From Circinella minor (taxonomy: Eukaryota; Mucoromycota; Mucoromycetes; Mucorales; Lichtheimiaceae), in contig JAEPRB010000159.1 of the NCBI GenBank assembly GCA_016758965.1, positions 30,680 to 94,679 on the forward strand: DNA of 64,000 nucleotides, read 5' to 3'. Under the pieces are notes generated by a model. That model was given only the letters and a program-made list of their open reading frames with translations, searched no databases and was not told the DNA's origin. Both the position numbers and the translations under genes were made by a program. Shown here in pieces: positions 10,734-25,655 of this stretch. Every line of letters starts with the position of its first letter. The first letter of the stretch is position 1.

Positions 10734-13700
10734 TGTCTCCTCATTTTACATGTATTCCCCCTTTTTTTCTGTTCTGGGAACAATAATGCTTTTTCTACTA
10801 TTTTCGCTTACTGATCGATCGATCGATCGATATATATTCAATTATATTTATATAGATGGACAGTCATATTCGCACCGCGGATGAACATGAAAAGGTAAAA
10901 ATAATTTAAGACAGTTAATTATACAATTTTTGATACAAAAATAAATAATAATAGAGGGTCCTTCTACTGTTTTATTGTTACTTTAATAGACACAAACCAA
11001 AAGCATTACCTGATTCCCTATTCGGCTGGATTATTCCATTGATAAAAGTAGATGAGCAAGAAATTATGGATACAGTTGGTCTTGATGCTGTTGTTGTAAG
11101 TAATATCATTATTATTGATCATACGATCACCAGCATCATTGATAAAAAAGGAAATTTCCAAAAATAAACAAACAAACAACAAACTCTTTCTTTTATACAT
11201 TTTATCTGTGTTAGATGCTTCAATTCATTGTGATGGCTATTAAATTATTCGGTATATGTTCATTTTTTGGTATTGCCACATTGGTGCCTATATCTGTCAC
11301 GACGGGTAATATTACCAACACAGCAACTAATATGACCTCAGGTCAAATGGACCTATTGGCTATTACTGTTCTCCAAGATGAATCCCCTTATTTGATTGCC
11401 TATTTAATATTTACCTATTTGTTCTGCTTCTTGACATTTTTCTTTTTAAATCAAAACTTTCGATCCTTTGTGGCGAATCGATCTGAATATCTACTTCGTA
11501 TGGCCAGAACATTATCCAGTCGCACGGTGGTTGTCACGGGAATCCCACATCCATTACGTTCAGATGCCAAATTGGAAGAGTACTACAACCAATTGGGTAT
11601 CGGTACAGTAGAAACAGCACAGGTTGTACGTTATATTCGTCATTTACGTGGATTGTTGAAAAACCGCGCGAATGCGTTGCAAAAATTGGAAGAAGCATAT
11701 GTTCAATATTGGGGTAATCCATGTAAGATTCCTGGTTATGATCCCGATCGGATTTTAGACGACGCCCATTTATTTCAACTTGTGGATCAACAAGCTGCAG
11801 CAATGGATGAAAATGAAAAAAATGAAGATGATATTAAACTGAGCTATAGTAATAAAATCAAAGGAAACAACGATAGTAACAAACATAGCCTCAAAAATAA
11901 CATGACATTTTTACTTGGAAACCAATTTAATGGCAAAAAATCGAGACGACCGCAGGTTCGAATGGGGTTTTTGGGATTATTTGGGAAAAAAGTCGATGCT
12001 ATTGACTATTTTACCGAAGAGCTTGAACAAATTGATAAACAAGTACAAGAGGCACGAAACAATACTGAAAATTATGAAATGACCAATGTTGGATTTGTTA
12101 CATTTAAAAATATGGCCGGTGCGGTGAGTAAAATTATATATAAACAATATATAAATATTTAAAAAAAAAAAATAGGGAAAAAACTCATTGTCTATCACAT
12201 ATATATTAGCTCATTGCTTCTCAAATTGCTATAAATCCAGAACCTTTTAATTGTCGAACAGCTATGGCATACGAACCACGTGATGTATTATGGAAGAATA
12301 TAACAGTCCGAGGGCGTGAACGATTAATCCGTGAATTCATGGTGTGGGCAATAACACTTTTACTTTCCTTTTTTTGGATTGTCCCTATCTCTGCGTTTTC
12401 AACATTGACAAGTCTCGAAACTCTGGAGCATATATTTCCAAACTTAGCAAACGCAGCCAGAGATTCCGTCTTTCTGCAAAATTTACTTCAAGGTCTTGTA
12501 CCGACTATCGCCGTGAATGTCTTTATGGCGATTTTGCCTTTAATTTTTGATGGTAAACTAAACAAAATGCTCATATATAGAAATAAATTATGTGATGGAT
12601 TAACATGTATATTTGATATATAGCATTGGGAGTTGTTCAAGGATTACGATCACGAAGTGCTATTGCCGATGCAACGTTTACAAAATACTTTTTCTTTCTT
12701 TTATTCAACGTTTTACTTGTGTTCACTATTGCAAGTACTATCACAAAAACAGTTGAACAACTTATAAATCACCCAGCAGAAATTGCTAATGTGTTAGGAA
12801 CAACTCTACCAGCGGTAAATATATACCAATTCATTTTAATATACATGTTAAACCATAATGGGACGCGCCCTTAGAAATAGTTGTATTTTTATTTATAGGT
12901 GGCACCTTTCTTTATCAATTATGTTATATTACAAGGCATGCTTTTGTAAGTTTTATTTGATGTACATTCTATGAATGTTCTCTGTCGAAACCAAGGAAAA
13001 AAAACGTATATGATCAAGATAAAGCCATCTAATCTGGTTATGATTTATATATATACTGCATGAACTTTTAATAGAATGCCATTGAGTTTGCTTATGTTTG
13101 GTTCATTGATAATCCGAGGTTATACACATCTATTCTGTTGTAGAACACCTCGTGATTATGCCACCAACCGTGCACCATGGTCATTTAACTACGGAACCGG
13201 GTATCCACCTCCTTTACTCATCTTTATCATTGTCCTAGAATATTCAACTATTTCACCTATTGTTTTATTATTTGGGACCATTTATTTTTGTATCACATAT
13301 ATGGTTTACAAATATCAATTTTTATATGGTAAGCGGATTTTCGATTTGCTTTTAACACCTCATTATACTATTAATATCATTTTTATCAATATAATTTTTT
13401 AAAATTTCTCCAAACAATAACAAAATCCCAATCCCTCTTCAAAAAAATTTTTATCAGATTGTGCTATATAACTAACTATATACTGTACACTTGTTAGTTT
13501 ATTTCCGCCCATATGATGCCATTGGGTCTGCTTGGACTATGGTATTTCCTCGCGTGATTATCGGGATGTTATTGTTTCAAATCACTATGGCTGGTTTATT
13601 TGTATTAAAACAATATATTACTCTTGCCGTACTATGTGTCCCATTAATGGTAATGACGATATTGTTCAAAATTACCATGGATGCAGCATTTAATAAAAAC

Positions 13701-14852
13701 AGTCAGAATTTACCTATGGCAATGTTAAGAGAACGCACGCAAACATTACCGACAATCATTAAAACACCAGCTGCGGATGAAAAGCAGTTTAATGATGTCA
13801 GTGATGATGATACTGCCAGCGACAGTGATTTATCAGATAATGATGATAATAACATATCAGCCAGAGCAACGTCCAACGAACAAGCACAAGCCCTTGCTGT
13901 TCAGCAACAACAAAGTATTAATAGTGGCGCTATTGGCGGTGGTGGATCTAATAGCAGTTTTAACACAAACAACAGCAACAATTCTGGTACACAGGCCAAA
14001 AGCCGATGGAGGCTAGCAACAGCATTCGCGGTATCGAGTTCAGCTAGTAAGCTATCACTACAGCAAGAGCAACAACAGAAAAATGTAAAACACCGGCGCC
14101 GACGAGTTATTCTTGATGAAGACGATTATGAAGCGATTCCAGACAAATATACGGATTACAGACAGCCACCCATGATGTTAAATCCTGGTATACTTGATAC
14201 TGGTCTCAAACGTTATGGTAACCCTGCATTGATTGGTATATTACCTCAATTATGGTTACCAATTAAGGATGGAGAACAAAATAAACCATTGGAACCTTCC
14301 AAACGACTTTCCAGTCATCGTTTATCATCCGCTTTTAACAAAACACCAGGACATAGTGCTAATGATTTAGCAAAGCTTCTACGACGAGCTCAATCAGCAA
14401 GACAAAAACAAATTGGATTATTAGATTATCACCATTGTGAAGGTGAAAATAATACTGTCACAGTGATGTCTTCATCAACAGCCAGAGAAGGATCAACATC
14501 AAATAGTAATAAAAATGATATTTTTTTTCAAGAACATTTAAAAAGACAACAACGACAAGAAAAGCGATCTTTAAATAGAGGAGGAAAAGAAGGATTTCTG
14601 AGACGCATGCTGTTACGACCTTCACGAACGGGCGGCAGTATGGGATCGATCAAGGAGGCAAGCATGTCTCAGGAGCATATTTTACAAGATATGAATGATG
14701 AACTGCGAGTCAGAGAAGAACTACATTTAACGCCTATGCATCGATCTTACGACGAAACAATAATGTGTAACAATGATAGTGAAGATGATAACATTCGTAT
14801 GAATCGGATACCTCATAAACAGCAACATTTATTCCCATCTCAATATTATTAA
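10376..14852 (+). CDS. Csc1/OSCA-TMEM63 family (DUF221) stress-gated cation channel
   Basis: Nine exons: 10376-10575, 10856-10894, 10990-11095, 11215-12123, 12210-12552, 12624-12814, 12899-12945, 13075-13328 and 13498-14852; about 1147 residues. An N-terminal membrane segment is followed by WTVIFAPRMN and the RSN1 region, a cytosolic RRM-like loop with RTVVVTGIPHPLRSDAKLE, and then the DUF221 core (NCRTAMAYEPRDVLW, IREFMVWAITLLLSFFWIVP, LPALVA-type helices, PRDYATNRAPWSFNYG, YFRPYDAIGSAW). About ten membrane segments in all. The family forms mechanically or osmotically gated Ca2+-permeable channels. The last exon adds a tail of roughly 380 residues rich in Ser, Asn, Gln and Asp that is not part of the channel core. 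The first donor (GTTTTT at 10576) is weak; its acceptor restores RTR-WTVIF, which fits the family. Start chosen at 10376 (MSLPEDG). Confidence 0.87.
10661..10736. repeat. Compound microsatellite (CT)28(GT)10
   Basis: Perfect CT dinucleotides at 10661-10716 pass directly into GT dinucleotides at 10717-10736, inside the first intron of the channel gene. A short GATC tetranucleotide run follows at about 10813-10830 in the same intron. Confidence 0.95.
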
Positions 14853-15236
14853 GTATGTATATAATTATAATAAAAAAAAAGTCTGATAGCTAAGTGGTAG
14901 TTTTTATGCTTAATCTTATAGCATCAAAAATGAATCTTATAAAATTATACTTACATTAATTTTAATTACAAATTATGAAGAATGATAATGGCAATAATAA
15001 CAAAAGACTCAAAAGAGGAAAAGCGAAAAATAATGGGTTTCTATTATAATCTTGTGTGCACATTTACCGATATAGTAAACCGAAAACAGGCTTGTTTATA
15101 TGATATGCGTGAGCTTTTTTTTATTTATTTATTTTCTTGGTCTTTTCCTTCGCCTCATCACCACCCCATTTCTTCCTTGATTTATTTATTTCTCACTTTT
15201 CTTCTTCTTCCTCTTTTTTCTTTTTTGTAAATAATA
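14853..15236. other. Spacer between channel and Yak1-type kinase genes
   Basis: Short A-rich 3' region, then a pyrimidine-rich stretch (about 15110-15230) immediately before the kinase start, typical of leaders in this window. The 82-codon frame at 14982-15230 is Ser/Phe/Leu-rich and reads this leader; it is not taken as a gene. Confidence 0.45.
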
Positions 15237-18710
<3,474 letters not shown>

Positions 18711-21640
18711 TACGTAACAACACTCTATTCTTTATTTTGTTTTTTATTATTAATTTTTGTCAAATATAGTACGCCTGTTCTTTTTTTCTCCATACATATT
18801 TATTATATAAATATATACATATACATACAACACGGAAACATTTTGACCCATTTTTAGATCTTTGTAGCGTATAGTAATCATATATATTTTATGATTAAAG
18901 TTTTTTTTTTTTTTGTTTGGTACTGCGTTTGATGCTTTTGAGTATCAGCAGCAGAATGTTATTACGTATTTAAAGTTTATTATATATTTACCAATGATAT
19001 TAATTTAATAATAATATATATTGTAATATGATACAGAAACTTAAAAAATATAAATTGGCTTATTTTTTCTGATTTCAGCATCTACACAGGAATGCACCGT
19101 CCATCAGAACGGAGTTCTGTCAAATCATGCTGCACCATCAACTAGCACGTGCTTTTCTTTAAAAATACGTAACTCATTTTTTAGCCCAGGTGTCTGAAAA
19201 TCAGTGAAATAAAAACAATTTTTTCTATTTGATAAGTTGTAAATATTATTTGTTTATGATTTTATAAGAAGGTTTTTTTTTTTAATAATAATCATACCCA
19301 CCAGGTTACAAATAATACAAGTCCCCATGTCACTCATAATAAAATATCACGACATGTTAAAATAGCATAGTCCATCTTTAATCTTCCAGCCAGTACCCTC
19401 ATCTTCAAATAAGAATTATGTTATCAACAGAAAGAGAAAAATGAAGGTCAAACTTTTACATATTTTATTAAATTAGAGTGTGCCAAAATTCTTTAAAAAT
19501 ATGTCGTGATCGATACTTTGAATAATGTGCTCACGATGATTGAAAAAAACAAGGCACTGCTACTAAAATCAAGGACAGCTGCTTGTAAATCCAAATATAG
19601 TTATAATGTTCAACCCAAAACGAGAAGAAGCAAAAACACGTTAATATTACGCTTTAGGCGCATGCTATTATTGTTGATGTTCTTGTTCAATCATTAAGAT
19701 TTATACCGAGATCGTGAATCGATAAGATTGCGAATAACATCTAATATTGGTTAAGTCCGAAATTGATTACCAAGTTAACGGAAACATAACCAAGGAGGAC
19801 AAAGCGCGTTGTCTTGTATTATTATTATTTTTTCTTTTCTCGGTGGTACAACTCGATTGATGACAAGAGGAATTTAGATTACCATGGGCGCACAAACCTT
19901 TTTTGTCCTACAAAATGTTATGTTTATCTTTCTCTCTATTAAGTATTACATATAAGGTTTTTATTTTATCTTTCTTCCTATAGTATGATTATATATAAAC
20001 AAAAATTGGGGGACGTTCATGGAGAGTTATTTAAACAGGTTTAGTTTGTATTTATATCCTTTTTTAAAGGGTAAACAAAATAAACAAAGAAATAAAATAA
20101 TAATGATCTAATCAAAGCATTTTTGTTTTCATATGCACATATAATCTACAGCATGACAGGTGCATACACAATTTAGCAAATAGTAAATGCAGCATTATTC
20201 TTTTTAAGAGGAGAGAGGAAGAAGAGGGACAGTGAATATGAAAGTTATAGAAGATAGTAATATAATTAGAGATAATAGAACATATTCTTTCAAATTCCAT
20301 ATGTAATAATAATAATAATAATATAGCAGCACATAGTCATGGTGACACGATAAAAAAAAATGCGGTTACTTGATTTCAAGGTAAGCTTATAAATATGAGT
20401 TGATATGTGTTTGTACGCCTTGTTTTTCAACAGATCGCCAAATCACACCATTCGACTTTAGTATTTTCAACAGTGAATTCTTCTTTCTTACTGGACGAAA
20501 AGAGCATGATAATAGAGTTTCCTGATTTTTTTTTTGTCGGTTCGGATCTAAAGGTGTCTCCGAGAAAAAGAAATGGGCAAAGGGCCTGTGTAACAAAATG
20601 TAGCAAGAAATAATCTCTTGTTCTGGGATGCTTATGAATTGATTTTTTGCTCCTAGCAAGAACGGGGTGGAGGGTTACTATTATCAGTAATATATTATAC
20701 TATCTTTAATTACTTATTATAGTGCTAATGCTCCCTTATTATTGTCATGTACGAAATGAGAAAATAGACTTATATAATTATTTTGACAAGAATTAAAAAT
20801 ATGATAAATAAGATATATTAGAATTAGCCAAGTTGTCGCCGATATCTTTGAAAGCTGGTATTATATGCAGGCAGCTTGCATATTTGCTTTTTTGCATGAC
20901 GGTTTGGGGAAAAAGGAGGGAGGGGAAATGAGGAAAGGCCAATAACATGCGGGGGCTCATTTAAAAAAATCATCAGGGATTTGAACCAAAAAAAAAAAAA
21001 TGATGGGGAGTAACAAATGATAATGAATACTTGGGCCCGATGACAATAAGAAAAAAAGCATAGTTAACCGAGGGTGAAAAAAGTAGCAGAGGATAATTTC
21101 AGATTAATTAGAGAAGGAAAATGAAATGTAACTCACTGAAATCCAGTGTTCGTTTTTTCTTTCTCTTTTTCTCTCGTTATCTTTGCTGGGAAGAAGAAAG
21201 GAATAATAACAATACAATGTGTAAGTACAAATTCAATAAGTAAACTTCATGCGGGGATCCAATCGTGGTAGCCATAGCCCCAATGACGTGATTGGCAATG
21301 AGGATGTCGCAGTGATTGCGACATTATTGGCCTTTGTATACGGATGGGGATTCGTTGGTTTTTGTTTTCCTCTCATTCAACGTTATTTTTTTTTATAAAG
21401 TACTATAACAAGATTACTTATTCTATACGGGAGATCGCCGTTATTATTATTATCGTTATATTTTATTATTCAAACTAGGTAGTTATCAGATGACGTTTTT
21501 GGAATAATAGTTCTACACGGTGTAGTCCCTCATTCATTCTTTTTTTTTAGCTGTACATTGTGTCGCCTATATCATCGTCACAACATTACGAGCATTTCCA
21601 TCCGTAGTAAACGCCCCCCATCTTTTTAAAATATATATTT
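18711..21640. other. Gene-poor intergenic region
   Basis: Nearly 3 kb without a supportable gene. The first 300 bases are the kinase 3' region with T-rich runs. Between about 19060 and 19920 there are short coding-like fragments on both strands broken by stops, none recognised. 20340-20660 has an 90-codon minus frame (SNGVIWRSVEKQGVQ) with no family match. 20870-21180 is purine-rich. The block may contain decayed mobile DNA, but I cannot name any element. Confidence 0.4.
21280..21330. promoter_or_regulatory. CCAAT pair and 7-bp palindrome upstream of the bZIP gene
   Basis: CCAAT at 21280-21284 and ATTGG at 21291-21295 form an inverted pair around GACGTG, which contains an ACGT core. Just after it lies TGTCGCA-GTGAT-TGCGACA (21305-21323), a perfect 7-bp inverted repeat, and another ATTGG at 21326-21330. 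The cluster is about 770 bp before the bZIP start. CCAAT boxes bind the Hap complex and ACGT cores bind bZIP factors, so it is a plausible (auto)regulatory site; this is inference. Confidence 0.4.
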
Positions 21641-22090
21641 ATATTATTTCTAATACACTTATTTGCTTTGACACTTTAACTTATTAGTTAAACATTGGGT
21701 TTTTTCTACCCCTTTTTCTTTCTTTCTTTTTCTTTTCTTTTTTTTTCCAACCTTTTGTGTTCATATTTGTACTATTATTTGTTTTTCTTTTTTCTTATAT
21801 TCGTGTATTATATAATTCAAGGTAACTTGATCATTTCCTTTTTGTTGTTGTTTAATATAACTGTGTTATGATGGTCGCTTGGGTATTTATTTATTTAAGT
21901 TTATCTCAATTTCAATTTCTCACCTCTCTTTTCTCTTTTTTTCTTCCGGCTTTTTTTATTCTGTTTCCACACTCTCGTTATTTTATTTTTTTAGGAAAAA
22001 GGAAAACCTTGGTTCTTTTTACTATCATCTAACAAAAGAAAAAAAAACGAAAGAAGAAAAAATATATGAATAAATCGCCTTTATCAAGCG
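21641..22090 (+). other. Long pyrimidine-rich leader of the bZIP gene
   Basis: About 450 bases of T/C-rich DNA directly upstream of the start. It contains a possible leader intron (GGTAACTTG near 21820 to TTTTTTTAG near 21994) and an upstream ATG near 21867 opening a 69-codon frame (21867-22073, MMVAWVFIYLSLSQ...) that ends before the main start. Upstream frames in leaders of this bZIP class can control translation; here that is only a possibility. Confidence 0.3.
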
Positions 22091-22837
22091 ATGCAACCCC
22101 AATCTTTTCCAGTATTATCTCCATTAGTAGAGCAACAACCGCCTGTTGAATCGCTTAATCAACTAATGGATCCTATATCCTTTCTTACCGAAACAGAAAT
22201 GCAACAAGATCTTGATTTCTTTGCAAACACCCAATTTTCATACGATGCGCCACCTGCACCTGTTGTTATGAACGATCATTGTTGGAACAACAATAATAAT
22301 CATGGTCCTAATGGTAATCCATATTGTTACGATGCAACAACGCCAGGTTCCACTGGTGGTAATGGTGGTAACTATAGTAACGCCAGTGGATTATCCTCGC
22401 CGACAGCAACAACGCCCTCTTCCGGAACTTTTGGTGAAGAAGATGATGAACATTATCAAGAAAAGATGACACATCCATCCCATCCAGCTGGTCCTCCACA
22501 ACAGCAACAACCAAAGTTATCAAAGGATGATAAGCGTAAACGGAATACGGCAGCAAGCGCACGCTTCCGGGTCAAGAAAAAGTTACGTGAGCAAGCTCTT
22601 CAGCGTACCGCATATGAAATGACAGAAAAGAGCAAGCGTTTGGAAACACATATCCAGGATTTGGAACGCGAGATCAAATGGCTCAAGGCATTGGTTGTGG
22701 AAAAGAGTGAAGGACGTTTGGAACAGTTAGTTAGCGAACGGCCTATGCCAACAGTTCAGTATTCACCTTGTGCGTATCAACCACCGTCATCTCTTTTACA
22801 AGACGACGACGACAACAACGAAAATGACATTTATTAG
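22091..22837 (+). CDS. Cys3/Zip1-type bZIP transcription factor
   Basis: One exon, 248 residues. The N-terminus has a conserved-looking acidic block (DPISFLTETEMQQDLDFF, residues 27-44), followed by an Asn/Gly/Thr-rich linker. The basic region, residues about 147-170 (KRKRNTAASARFRVKKKLREQ), and the zipper to about 205 (RLETHIQDLEREIKWLKAL) match the Cys3/MetR/Zip1 class, including the NTAASARFR DNA-contact motif. These factors activate sulfur uptake and assimilation genes and are usually controlled by an SCF ubiquitin ligase; some members respond to cadmium. A long leader and a CCAAT/palindrome cluster lie upstream. A Gcn4/Atf4-like role is an alternative, but the NTAASARFRxKKK signature favours Cys3. 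Confidence 0.82.
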   Translation: MQPQSFPVLSPLVEQQPPVESLNQLMDPISFLTETEMQQDLDFFANTQFSYDAPPAPVVMNDHCWNNNNNHGPNGNPYCYDATTPGSTGGNGGNYSNASGLSSPTATTPSSGTFGEEDDEHYQEKMTHPSHPAGPPQQQQPKLSKDDKRKRNTAASARFRVKKKLREQALQRTAYEMTEKSKRLETHIQDLEREIKWLKALVVEKSEGRLEQLVSERPMPTVQYSPCAYQPPSSLLQDDDDNNENDIY

Positions 22838-23270
22838 ATCCTTTCTTTATTATTATTATATGGTTTATTCTATTTCTCTCTTTTTTTTCTTCTTTTCTCT
22901 CAACCTTTTTATTTTCTTTTCCTACGTATATTGATATATGCATCTTTATCTCTTTCTCTTTTGTTTTTCGTTTAGCCCCCTTTTACATTCTTCTTTTTTT
23001 CTTCTTTCTATTCAGTTTTGAACGATGCTATATGCCTTTCTTTTTCTTCTTCTTTATATGTTACTTCTTTTTCTTTATCATTATCAACAGAATATATATA
23101 TATATATATTATATGCAACACTTTTTTTTGAATGCGACTTCCACATCTCTTAAAAAACGACAAAACCAACTCTTTTATTTATCTCCCCCTTCGCTCTTGT
23201 TTGTTTTATCTTTTATCTTTTTTTATTCTTATTATTTTATTTTATTTTTTAAAAAAAAGAAGCAAATTAA
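22838..23270. other. Convergent 3' region
   Basis: T/C-rich on the plus strand, between the 3' ends of the bZIP gene and the convergent HIT1 gene. Contains an (AT)n run near 23092-23110. Low-complexity Phe-rich frames here are not genes. Confidence 0.5.
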
Positions 23271-24130
23271 TCAATTATGCTCATGACCTGTTGTCTTTAG
23301 GAGCAATTGAATGAATTCTTCAAGCTTTGGATCAGCAGTACGAGCTGTATCTATTTCCTTCTCTGGTTCAATTGATCGATCGATTCGAGTGACCCAATCT
23401 CGTATTTGAGGGTCTTGGAGATACTTCACTACCTCAGGCGAATGTGCTATATATCAATATTGTTTTTATTTATATGTGATTTTCATTTTAGTCATTTTCG
23501 TTGTATATAGTTATCATTATTTTAATTTTTTTTCTCTATGTAAATCTTTCTTTTTTCATAATATAATAATGTTATTATACCCTCTTTTTTTTATTTTACC
23601 TAGCGAAGTAAGTTGATTGAGTGTTAACCGACTTGTATCATCTTCATCAGTATTATCAGTTGGTAATTTTTTTCGTTCGATATTCTCTAAATATGTCGAA
23701 TAGTATTGAAGTTCATTAACTTATTTACGATTAAAATAAATTTCATTATATATAACGCTCATCGTAATAATTACCTGCTGACGATAATGACGGAACAGCC
23801 GCCTGTGCTGCAGGTGGCTGGCATGGTTCTACTGAAAAAAGAAATCGGAGATAAGAAGATCGCCCAAATTCCTTCTTTTGTTTATCAAGTTACACACACA
23901 TATTTACTTACACTTGTGATTTTTGAAGCACGCGATCGAGCAACTTTTTTTTTAATAATTTCATAATGTCAACAATTTCAATTAAAAGAATTCTTTCTGA
24001 TTAGTAAATTAGTAAATAAGATTGAAAGTAGAAGAAAAATAAAAAATAAAATACATTCTTACTATGGTACTTTACAAATTGGACATTTGTATTTACTTTC
24101 TTGATCAGTACAGATCCCGCACACGACCAT
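23271..24130 (-). CDS. HIT1: HIT zinc-finger protein, ZNHIT3/Hit1-like
   Basis: Five exons: 24130-24063, 23943-23912, 23831-23775, 23719-23600 and 23446-23271; 150 residues (human ZNHIT3 155, yeast Hit1 164). The N-terminus holds the zf-HIT module: CGICTDQESKYKCPIC then VPYCSIACFKNH, with paired Cys ligands and the final Cys/His pair. After a Pro/Ala-rich linker, a helical C-terminus includes YLQDPQIRDWVTRID and EEFIQLLLKTT, like the Hit1 C-terminal helices. Hit1/ZNHIT3 stabilises Rsa1/NUFIP1 during box C/D snoRNP assembly in the nucleus. Introns 1 and 3 use AAG acceptors, less common here than TAG or CAG, and exon 2 is only 32 nt. It diverges from NAA20. Confidence 0.82.
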
Positions 24131-24398
24131 AATGTTTTATTGTTTGTACTGGAAGAAAAAAGAAAAAAATGTTTTATAAAAATCTGTGTTATATTATTAG
24201 TTTTTATTGATACATTTATTTATTTACCCTATTACTTTCTTGATAAACTTACCCGTACAGATTTTTTTATGCAAGTGCGCAAATAAAGTTGGTTGCTAGG
24301 TTACAGTAGTGTTTTTTTTTTTGAGTCTGCAAATTTTCTTATAAGAACTCAGCATAACAAAAAGTCGAGTGATCATTACGTTGAACTATACTTTAAAA

Positions 24399-25379
24399 AT
24401 GAGTTTGTTGAGACGATTCAAGGCAACTGATTTATTTGAATTCAATAACGTGTAAAGATTTCGGTTTTTTTTAATATTACGATTATTTTATCTTTTAAGT
24501 ATAACAAAGTTATTAAATTTCTTTTTGATGTTTATGTTCACAGTAATCTCGATGTCTTGACCGAAACAGCAAGTAGTAACCGAATTGCACTTTACGCGCC
24601 TTTTCTTTCTCTTATATTCGTTATATTAACATAGACAATTTTTATTTTATTTTTTTATTAGTATAATATTTCATTTTATTTACAATATCTTGCACAATGG
24701 CCTGATTTATTCTGTGTACAGATGTCAACACAAGATCGTCTTATGGGTTATGGTAATATACTCAATGATAAGGACTACAAGCAAAACAAAAATAAATATA
24801 TCGCATATTAAAATGTTTATATATATTTAGTGATGGGTAAAGCTGAAGGTACAGGCAAAAACTGGCATGGTCACGTAACAGCTATTACAGTTGCTCCCGA
24901 ATATCGTCGATTAGGTTTAGCAGATGGCATGATGAATTTGCTCGAAGAAGTATCCGAAAACACGTAGGTGTATACATACATATAATATAATATAAAATAA
25001 ACAATAAACATAAACTGATAACAAAAAAAAAATATAATTATTATCAGATATAATGGATGGTTTGTGGATCTATATGTGCGTGCATCCAATGCGGTAGCAA
25101 TAGGAATGTATCGTAAATTTGGTTATTCTGTTTATCGTCGTGTAAGGAATTATTATTCTGGGGCGACAAATGAAGATGCTTATGGTAAGAGTAAACGAGT
25201 TTAATTTATTATATTATATAGAAGGGACTTGAGAGAAATAAATGGATGTATTAAGACAATACAATATCTTTTAAATAGACATGCGGAAACCGTTACCAAG
25301 GGATAAGAAAAAAGAAACCATACGCGATAATGGTGAAAATGTATATGTTAATCCAGAAGACCTGGACTCATGGCGTTAG
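24399..25379 (+). CDS. NAA20: N-terminal acetyltransferase B catalytic subunit
   Basis: Six exons: 24399-24451, 24544-24568, 24662-24752, 24831-24963, 25048-25184 and 25279-25379; 179 residues, the usual family length. Motifs are MSLLRRFKATDLFEFNNVNLD, FYLQYLAQWPD, then MGKAEGTGKNWHGHVTA, the acetyl-CoA loop APEYRRLGLA and the C-terminal VRASNAVAIGMYRKFGYSVYR. NatB acetylates nascent proteins that begin Met-Asp, Met-Glu, Met-Asn or Met-Gln, working on the ribosome with Naa25. Exon 2 is only 25 nt. Intron 2 starts GCAAGT (24569) and ends TAG (24661), a GC-AG intron: the junction restores TET-YNISFYLQYL, and no GT in the neighbourhood does. Confidence 0.92.
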
Positions 25380-25655
25380 GACTATCATCAGTAGTAGTAG
25401 CATTTTTTTTCTCTTTGATAAATAAAACGATATAATCTGTTTGACAGCTTGAATAAAACGTTGGCAGCAAATAATTTCGTTACTATGTAAAGCTCGCTGC
25501 CCAATCATATGAGCGGAGTTCTGCCAGTGTAAAGACGCGTAATGTCTTTAAGTGGGAGGAGGGGAGGGGGAGAGGTGTATTACGCTCACTTTATTCTTTT
25601 TTCTTCTACGATCCACCTTCTTTTTTAATTTCCAATCTCATAAATCTTATTTAGC

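Noticed and set aside
20940..21000. GGATTTGAACC resembling the complement of a tRNA T-arm
   Set aside because: No acceptor stem, anticodon arm or D-arm could be placed around it.
25380..25655. Proteasome-control (PACE-like) element before RPN6
   Set aside because: Only a loose TTGGCAGCAAA near 25459 was found, not the GGTGGCAAA consensus.
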